From contig NZ_CP028923.1 in NCBI RefSeq assembly GCF_005166025.1, positions 981,001 through 1,045,000 of the forward strand: a stretch of 64,000 bases of DNA, read 5' to 3'. Of this stretch, positions 58,365 to 64,000 are shown piece after piece; positions within the stretch are counted from its first letter, which is position 1; each line of letters opens with the position of its first letter. The notes below the pieces were generated by a model. That model ran no database searches and was not told the DNA's origin. It was given only the letters and a program-made list of their open reading frames with translations. Made by a program: the position numbers and the translations under genes. The DNA comes from Mangrovivirga cuniculi. Lineage in GTDB: Bacteria; Bacteroidota; Bacteroidia; Cytophagales; Cyclobacteriaceae.

Positions 58365-61300
58365 ATGAAGAAGCCTCTACTTTTGATTCTTTTTATTTGT
58401 TTTACAACTGTTCTCTTTGCACAAAAGAGATACGTAATAAAAACTAAGAATTATGTTCCTCCGGTCGAATTGGAATCAGCTATAAAATCTAAAATTACAG
58501 ATAATGTGAAATTACTCCCGTTCCGAAGTATCACTCCATTATCAGTAAAGCGTAGCAAAAAGACTTTAGTAGATGAACTACACTATATAACTAAACCAGA
58601 AAACTTAACTGAGAAACAATTTCTAAACAAATTAATTGAAATTGATGCCATAGAAATAGTTGAGGAAGATATCGTGTATGAAGTGTATGATGAACCTAAT
58701 GATCCACAAACTTCACTTCAATACTACCTCGATTTAATAAGGGCTTATGATGCCTGGGATATATCAAAGTCTTCTTCCGATGTTGTAATAGGGATTGTTG
58801 ATGGTGGAATTGATATAGATCATGAGGATTTAGCACCAAAATTATCTACAAACGATGATGAAATTCCAGAAAATGGAATAGATGATGACAATGATGGATA
58901 TGTGGATAATTATTTAGGATGGGATTTTGCCGGTCCTGATACGTTGCAATTTGATTACCCGGGTGATGGAGATGTAGGGATAACAAGGGATATACCCGGA
59001 GCTAACCACGGTAACCTTGTTGCTGGTGCCGCTGCTGCTGCTACTAATAATAGTATTGGTATTGCAGGAGTTGGCTACAACGCTAATTTGTTAATAACTA
59101 AACATTCGTACGACAATCAGGCAGCTGATGATAGAAGCGTATATTTTACTTTAGCGGGGGTGTTGTATATGATTGAACAAGGAGCAGATATTGTTAATAT
59201 GTCATTTGGTGGTCCGGGAAGGAGTGATATCTGGCAAAATGTAATAGATTTTGGAGTGGAAAATGGAGTTCTTTTTGTAGCAGCAGCTGGAAACTCGGGT
59301 ATCGAGAGAGAAGAATACCCAGCGGCGTATGACGGAGTATTTGCTGTTGCTTCTTCAGATATTAATGATAATAAATCTTCTTTTTCTAATTTTGGATATT
59401 ATGTAGACATAATTGCTCCAGGTTCAACAATTTTCAGCACCTCTTTTGGAAATGAATATAAAACCACAGATGGCACAAGCTTTTCTGCACCTATCGTAGC
59501 TGGAGCAGCCGCTTTAATTAAGGGTCGGTATCCTGACTACACACCTAAACAAATCGCTGAATTACTCAGGGTTTCTGCAGATACTTCAATTTATTCTAAT
59601 GTGGCCAGCAGATTTAAGGACAAATTGGGTTATGGGCGTCTGGATATTTTTAATGCCTTAACTTTGAGATCGCCTGCACTTACATTCGAAAATATTCAAA
59701 TAAGAAATGAAAAAACGGGACAAGTAGCAAAAGCGGGTGATACTGCGGTAGTTTATGGAACAATCAAAAATTCATTATGGGAAACTACTAATGCAACAAA
59801 GATAGAATTATCTACCCAATCTTTTTTTGTTGAAGTATTAGAATCGGAGATTTATCCGGGAGTAATAGATAGCACTACTAATTTGAATACCGAAGATATA
59901 CCATTTAAAATTGCTATTAATTCCAATATCCCTAATGATACCGAAGTTTCATTTAAAGTAACTTTTACTGATGGAAGCTATAAGGATTTTAGGTATATAA
60001 CATTATTATTAAATCCTACTTATCTGAATATCCAGCGAAATCTGGTGTCAACTACGGCTTCTGCAAAAGGAAGAATTGGGTTTGATGATCCATTGAGTAA
60101 TGCGGAAAAAGGTATTGGGTTCCTATACGATGATAGAAACTTGTTATTCGAAATGGGATTAATATTGACCGCTAATGATAGCATTTCGAATAATGTCAGG
60201 GGCTCTGGCGCTTCAATTGATGATGATTTTAATGTTGTTGAAAGGATAAATGAAAGAATTCCAGGCTTATCATCAACAGAAGAACTTTTTGGTGCTTTTG
60301 ACGATAGTAATTCCGACAAGCCTCTTGACGTTCAGGTTAATTATCGTACCATGGTATGGAATGAAGAACCAAACGATAAATACATCATTTTTGAATACGA
60401 AATTGAAAATCAGTCTCAAAATAATTATGATGATCTTTTTGTTGGATTATATGCAGACTGGGACATTTCGGAACTTGCAGGTCCCCCGGATAGAGCAGGA
60501 TATTATTCTGGTGGAAATATCAATTTTGGATACGTTCATAATCTCAAAGAAGCAGACAGTATTTATGCTGCTATCCAAACACTGACAGGTGATTTCAATT
60601 ATTGGGCTATTGATAATGATTCAGATGTACCCAATAATCCCTGGGGTGTTTACGATGACTTCACTGATGAGGAAAAAATTGAATCAATGACATCAGGAAT
60701 AGGTCGAGGTCAGGCTGGTACAAATCCGGATGGAAGGGATGTTTCACATACTGTATCAATCGGTCCTGTAGCAGTCGATGCAGGGCAAAGTGTTAAAGTC
60801 GCATTTGCCGTGCATGCAGGTGATAGTTTAAGAGATGTAATAGAATCTGCACAAGCGGCTTATTCTATGTATAATCAGACTTTAAATGCTCCTGTGCCAT
60901 CAGTTGATACTATTTATGCGTGTTATAATGATAACGCTACTTTAATTGCTAACGGAGCAAACAGATACAATTGGTATAATTCTTTTACCGGAGGGGAACC
61001 ATTTTTAACCAATACCGATAGGATCGTTCTCAATAATATTAAAAATGATACCATTTTATATGTTTCGAATGCTGAACAGTCTTATGAAAGTGTTCGTGCC
61101 GCAGCAGTTGTAGAAGTTGTTGGAAAGCCTGACATCCAATTATCAAAAGCATCCGCAACGATTTGTGAGGGAGATTCGATTACATTATCAGCTCAACCTG
61201 GCAATGAATATCAGTGGTCTAATGGTAGTACAGAAAGATCAATCACAGTAAAACAAGCAGGTATTTATACAGTGAATGTGTCAAATTCACAGTTTGGTTG

Positions 61301-61838
61301 TACCGGAACAGTAGGAGAAGTTGAAATATCTCTTAAACCAAAACCAACAAGTTTATTTTCCAGTAATGTTGATGAAGTGTCTATTTTCGATCAGGACCCT
61401 ATTCAATTTACTGATCAAAGTACAGATGCTGTAACCTGGTTTTATAATTTTGGCGATGGTACAATTTCCACTGAGCAAAATCCGACACATATTTTCGATG
61501 AATCCGGCACTTTTAATGTTTCATTAACAGTGACGGCAGATAATGGATGTCAGGATGTAAGTGTAATTCCACTGATCGTAACTTCAGTTGATGATGAGCT
61601 TCAAAATAATATTCTAGTTTATCCTAACCCAAGTAGAAATGGTGTTTGGAAAATAGCTAATTTACCTCATGATGCTTTCAGTGTAAGAGTAATAGACCTT
61701 CAAGGTAAATTTATCTCAGAACTAAAAGTCAATAACAATTCAATAAATATTGATGGAAGGTTATGGTCTGACGGCATGTATATAATAGAAGTAGTGACAC
61801 CGGAAGAAACAGCAAAATATAAACTTGTAAAACATTAA
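58365..61838 (+). CDS. subtilisin-like S8 serine protease, T9SS-exported, with PKD domain
   Basis: 1157 residues. Signal peptide to about residue 19 and an I9-like propeptide (about 30-110). Catalytic domain with Asp146 (GIVDGGID), His215 (GANHGNLVAG), the oxyanion Asn in AAAGNSG and Ser372 (DGTSFSAPIVAG), so the triad is complete. Two more beta regions follow, the second with acidic Asp/Asn-rich loops likely to bind calcium. Then comes a PKD domain (about 1003-1061, FGDGTISTEQNPTHIFDESG) and a T9SS type A sorting domain (from about 1083, ILVYPNPSRNG, then DGMYIIEVV). Exported through T9SS and held on or released from the cell surface; it should digest protein outside the cell. Stands alone after the second SusCD operon. 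Confidence 0.9.
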   Translation: MKKPLLLILFICFTTVLFAQKRYVIKTKNYVPPVELESAIKSKITDNVKLLPFRSITPLSVKRSKKTLVDELHYITKPENLTEKQFLNKLIEIDAIEIVEEDIVYEVYDEPNDPQTSLQYYLDLIRAYDAWDISKSSSDVVIGIVDGGIDIDHEDLAPKLSTNDDEIPENGIDDDNDGYVDNYLGWDFAGPDTLQFDYPGDGDVGITRDIPGANHGNLVAGAAAAATNNSIGIAGVGYNANLLITKHSYDNQAADDRSVYFTLAGVLYMIEQGADIVNMSFGGPGRSDIWQNVIDFGVENGVLFVAAAGNSGIEREEYPAAYDGVFAVASSDINDNKSSFSNFGYYVDIIAPGSTIFSTSFGNEYKTTDGTSFSAPIVAGAAALIKGRYPDYTPKQIAELLRVSADTSIYSNVASRFKDKLGYGRLDIFNALTLRSPALTFENIQIRNEKTGQVAKAGDTAVVYGTIKNSLWETTNATKIELSTQSFFVEVLESEIYPGVIDSTTNLNTEDIPFKIAINSNIPNDTEVSFKVTFTDGSYKDFRYITLLLNPTYLNIQRNLVSTTASAKGRIGFDDPLSNAEKGIGFLYDDRNLLFEMGLILTANDSISNNVRGSGASIDDDFNVVERINERIPGLSSTEELFGAFDDSNSDKPLDVQVNYRTMVWNEEPNDKYIIFEYEIENQSQNNYDDLFVGLYADWDISELAGPPDRAGYYSGGNINFGYVHNLKEADSIYAAIQTLTGDFNYWAIDNDSDVPNNPWGVYDDFTDEEKIESMTSGIGRGQAGTNPDGRDVSHTVSIGPVAVDAGQSVKVAFAVHAGDSLRDVIESAQAAYSMYNQTLNAPVPSVDTIYACYNDNATLIANGANRYNWYNSFTGGEPFLTNTDRIVLNNIKNDTILYVSNAEQSYESVRAAAVVEVVGKPDIQLSKASATICEGDSITLSAQPGNEYQWSNGSTERSITVKQAGIYTVNVSNSQFGCTGTVGEVEISLKPKPTSLFSSNVDEVSIFDQDPIQFTDQSTDAVTWFYNFGDGTISTEQNPTHIFDESGTFNVSLTVTADNGCQDVSVIPLIVTSVDDELQNNILVYPNPSRNGVWKIANLPHDAFSVRVIDLQGKFISELKVNNNSINIDGRLWSDGMYIIEVVTPEETAKYKLVKH

Positions 61839-61858
61839 AGAAAGAAATTAAAAGTAAA

Positions 61859-61887
61859 ACCCGGATCGAAGGATCCGGGTTTTTTTA
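61859..61887. terminator. rho-independent terminator
   Basis: ACCCGGATC (61859-61867) pairs with GATCCGGGT (61872-61880) around GAAG, followed by a T run to 61887. Shared with the convergent gene on the right. Confidence 0.93.
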
Positions 61888-61894
61888 TTAAAAA

Positions 61895-62302
61895 TTAACT
61901 TCTATTTTCAATGGATGAGATCAAACTTTCAAATTGATCCTCTTCGGTCATTGTATTCCAGTTTAGTATTTTACAGAAAAAAGGATGTTTATCAGGTTTC
62001 TTAATACTTCCATTTTCCGTATTAATTATAATCATTGGCAGTTGAATATCTGAACAAAAATACGACACTTCAGTCAGGTTCAACTTATTTTTGTGGCTAT
62101 AAATAAAAATGAAAAACTCTGCCTCCCACTGATAATTTATTAGAGTTTCATGTAGTTGGGTGATTGAAATATTTTCAACGAAACTATAATCAGAAAGAAA
62201 TTTTCTCTCACCAACAAGCATTAGGTTCTTGTAATTCTGCTTATTTAGAATTTCAATAACGTATCCGGCTATTTGATTATTAATATCCTGTATAAATATC
62301 AT
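61895..62302 (-). CDS. hypothetical protein, possible degenerate Rossmann-fold remnant
   Basis: 135 residues with no signal peptide. The start MIFIQDINNQIAGYVIEILN, followed by YKNLMLVGE, has the strand-helix-strand rhythm of nucleotide-sugar epimerases of the HldD kind, but the GxxGxxG nucleotide loop is lost. No other enzyme motif is visible. It may be a non-catalytic relative or an unrelated small protein. It is convergent with the protease gene and divergent from queD. Confidence 0.55.
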   Translation of the reverse strand: MIFIQDINNQIAGYVIEILNKQNYKNLMLVGERKFLSDYSFVENISITQLHETLINYQWEAEFFIFIYSHKNKLNLTEVSYFCSDIQLPMIIINTENGSIKKPDKHPFFCKILNWNTMTEEDQFESLISSIENRS

Positions 62303-62388
62303 AGTTAGGACAAATATAATGTTTAGGATTAAATGAATGGAAGTCCTTATTCTATCTTTTCATATATTTGCATTATAAATCAATTGAG

Positions 62389-62808
62389 ATGATATACGTT
62401 AATCGGAAAGAACACTTTAATGCAGCTCATAAGTTGTATAATGATAATTGGAGTGAGGAAAAAAATAAGGAAGTGTTTGGGCCTTGTGCAAATTCTAATT
62501 GGCATGGTCATAATTTTGAGTTGATTGTCACAGTAAAGGGTAATCCGGACCCGGATACGGGGTTTGTTGTCGATATGAAAAAACTGGGTGACCTGGTGAA
62601 TAAAGAAGTCATTGAAAAAGTTGACCATAAAAATCTAAACTTAGATGTAGATTTCATGAGGGGCAAACTTCCAAGCTGTGAAATCCTGATTGCTGAAATA
62701 TGGAAAATATTAGCTCCCTCAATTAAGGATATGGGAAAAGACAGCACCCTACACAAGTTAACTCTTTTTGAAACTCATAAAAATTACGTTGAATATTACG
62801 GTGAATAA
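62389..62808 (+). CDS. queD: 6-carboxytetrahydropterin synthase/6-pyruvoyl-tetrahydropterin synthase-like
   Basis: A 139-residue zinc enzyme of the T-fold family, forming the pterin precursor of 7-deazaguanine. Zinc ligands are His14 (FNAAHKL), His39 and His41 (NWHGHN), with Cys33 in GPCANSN as the catalytic Cys. The C-terminal LTLFETHKNYVEYYG holds the conserved Glu. An in-frame TTG at 62368 is less likely than ATG 62389. It would supply the substrate for queE at 40 kb. lpxB starts 17 bases after the stop. Confidence 0.9.
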   Translation: MIYVNRKEHFNAAHKLYNDNWSEEKNKEVFGPCANSNWHGHNFELIVTVKGNPDPDTGFVVDMKKLGDLVNKEVIEKVDHKNLNLDVDFMRGKLPSCEILIAEIWKILAPSIKDMGKDSTLHKLTLFETHKNYVEYYGE

Positions 62809-62825
62809 AATCTAATTTTCTATCT

Positions 62826-63941
62826 GTGAAATACTTTTTGATTGCCGGTGAAAGATCCGGAGACATGCATGCAGGTAATCTCATAAAGGCTTTGGCTTCT
62901 ATTGATAATGAAGCTGAATTTTTTGGCTGGGGAGGAAACTACATGGAAGATGCAGGTATGGATCTTTTGCAGCATTATCAATCTATTAGCTTTATGGGTT
63001 TTTGGGAGGTTATTCAAAACTTCCGCACAATTAAAAAGGCAATTAGAAAATGTAAATCAGATATTTCATCTATAAAACCGGATGCGATAATTTTAGTGGA
63101 CTTTGCAGGATTTAATTTACGGATTGCTGCTTTTGCAAAAAGTCTGGATATACCTGTTCATTATTATATTTCACCAAAGATCTGGGCCTGGAATACCAAA
63201 AGAGCTTATAAGATTAAAAAGCTTGTGGATCATATGTACTGCATCCTGCCCTTTGAAGTAGAGTTTTATAAGCAGTTTGATTATTCTACAGATTATGTTG
63301 GTAATCCCTTATTCGATCAGATCAGGAATTTCAACCCCGATAAGACGTTTGCAAATCAGATTAAAGGAGAGGAATCTCAAAGAATTATAGCACTTCTGCC
63401 GGGTAGTAGGTACCAGGAAGTATCGACGATGCTAGATGAAATGCTTGATGTGATTCCTGAGTTTCCTGAAGCGACATTTGTAGTTGCTGCAGTAGATAAC
63501 TTGCCCGGTGAGTTATATTCAAAGGTTGATAAGTTTGATAATGTGAAACTGATCAATGGTCAGACCTATGATCTCTTGAATGTAGCGGATGCAGCTCTCG
63601 TTACCAGTGGAACAGCAACATTGGAAACAGCCTTATTTAATGTGCCACATTTAATTTGCTATAAGGCGGGTAAGCTTAGTTATTTAATTGCGAAGCAACT
63701 AATCAAGGTGGATTATATAGGCCTGCCAAATCTAATTGCAGGTAAAGAGGTAGTTCCTGAATTAATACAGGAAAAGATGAATTCAGGAGAAATGATAGCA
63801 GGGCTTAAATCGATTATCAACGGGAATCGTAGAAAGGAAATGATCGATGGATTCAAAGAGATAAAGGATATACTTGGCAATAAAAAAGCTTCCCTGGAAG
63901 CAGGGAAGCTAATATTTTCAAGACTTAATTCTAAAAATTAA
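62826..63941 (+). CDS. lpxB: lipid-A-disaccharide synthase
   Basis: Inner-membrane-associated glycosyltransferase (371 residues) joining lipid X to UDP-2,3-diacylglucosamine to make the lipid A disaccharide. Family features: YFLIAGERSGDMHAGNLI at the start, ILVDFAGFNLR, YISPKIWAWN, the nucleotide site LLPGSRYQEV and SGTATLETALF. GTG start. It lies behind queD on the same strand, with an unrelated function. Confidence 0.94.
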   Translation: MKYFLIAGERSGDMHAGNLIKALASIDNEAEFFGWGGNYMEDAGMDLLQHYQSISFMGFWEVIQNFRTIKKAIRKCKSDISSIKPDAIILVDFAGFNLRIAAFAKSLDIPVHYYISPKIWAWNTKRAYKIKKLVDHMYCILPFEVEFYKQFDYSTDYVGNPLFDQIRNFNPDKTFANQIKGEESQRIIALLPGSRYQEVSTMLDEMLDVIPEFPEATFVVAAVDNLPGELYSKVDKFDNVKLINGQTYDLLNVADAALVTSGTATLETALFNVPHLICYKAGKLSYLIAKQLIKVDYIGLPNLIAGKEVVPELIQEKMNSGEMIAGLKSIINGNRRKEMIDGFKEIKDILGNKKASLEAGKLIFSRLNSKN

Positions 63942-64000
63942 GCTACTTTAAGTTTTCTGAAATTCGACTTATCAAATCTGGATTGAGCATATTCTTTATC
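63938..64000 (-). CDS. 3' end of a minus-strand gene cut by the window edge
   Basis: A 20-codon open frame plus TAA (63938-63940) reads in from the right edge, ending NFRKLKVA. The stop overlaps the lpxB stop, so the two genes are convergent. Too short to identify. Confidence 0.4.
   Translation of the reverse strand, partial: DKEYAQSRFDKSNFRKLKVA

Noticed and set aside
1-64000. Mobile elements, phage genes, CRISPR arrays, tRNA or rRNA
   Set aside because: No transposase, integrase, terminal repeats, spaced direct repeats or RNA gene motifs found on either strand.

Overview
The window is AT-rich bacterial chromosome from the phylum Bacteroidota, most likely the order Cytophagales. The evidence is two tandem SusC/SusD pairs, type IX secretion (T9SS) genes (a PorV-like barrel and a PorU2-like C25 sortase), cargo proteins with T9SS C-terminal sorting domains, MlaD/ChaN/PspC/CrcB proteins of Bacteroidota type, and promoter boxes of the TAnnTTTG kind. 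There is no rRNA, tRNA, CRISPR array, insertion sequence or phage module. I cannot fix the genus from sequence alone.

Layout. 0-11 kb: cell-wall amidase, MlaD/MCE protein, acyl-CoA carboxylase beta subunit, SirB1-like protein, 4'-phosphopantetheinyl transferase facing a WD40 protein, DivIVA-like coiled coil, FolB, ChaN, an FAD/2Fe-2S reductase and an M3 oligopeptidase. 11-21 kb: mostly minus strand. It holds a tail-anchored receiver protein with two unknown envelope genes, a HesB-like protein and PurB on the plus strand, an ECF sigma/anti-sigma-like/barrel operon, and a PadR-PspC envelope-stress type operon with an operator-like palindrome. 21-29 kb: PorV-like and PorU2-like proteins, a small lipoprotein and an M42 aminopeptidase. 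29-42.5 kb: housekeeping and envelope genes (CrcB, a BNR/sortilin-like secreted protein, ACP phosphodiesterase, TerB-like, methyltransferase, amidohydrolase, LepA, FolD, QueE, TPR-PD40-OmpA). 42.5-62 kb: surface-nutrition region with SusCD-1, a lipoprotein plus a giant BNR T9SS cargo, SusCD-2 with a Calx-beta-like lipoprotein, and a subtilisin-like T9SS cargo. 62-64 kb: QueD, LpxB and the tail of a minus-strand gene.

How the genes fit together. The PorV/PorU2 genes belong to the machinery that exports proteins carrying the kind of C-terminal domain seen on the BNR protein and the subtilisin. The two SusCD pairs have no glycoside hydrolase or polysaccharide lyase beside them but do have a surface protease. 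Uptake of peptides or protein breakdown products is therefore more likely than glycan uptake (inference).

Data quality. Seven genes are broken by eight one-base frame shifts, and every one is repaired by adding a single base, usually in a short homopolymer. This looks like systematic one-base deletion in the sequence data rather than gene decay, so I annotate these as single genes across the break. I found no wholly new defence or mobile system. The most unusual items are the CAZyme-free SusCD/T9SS region, the tail-anchored degenerate receiver cluster, a HesB-like protein lacking the Cys-Gly-Cys tail, the PadR palindrome and the DivIVA-like gene.
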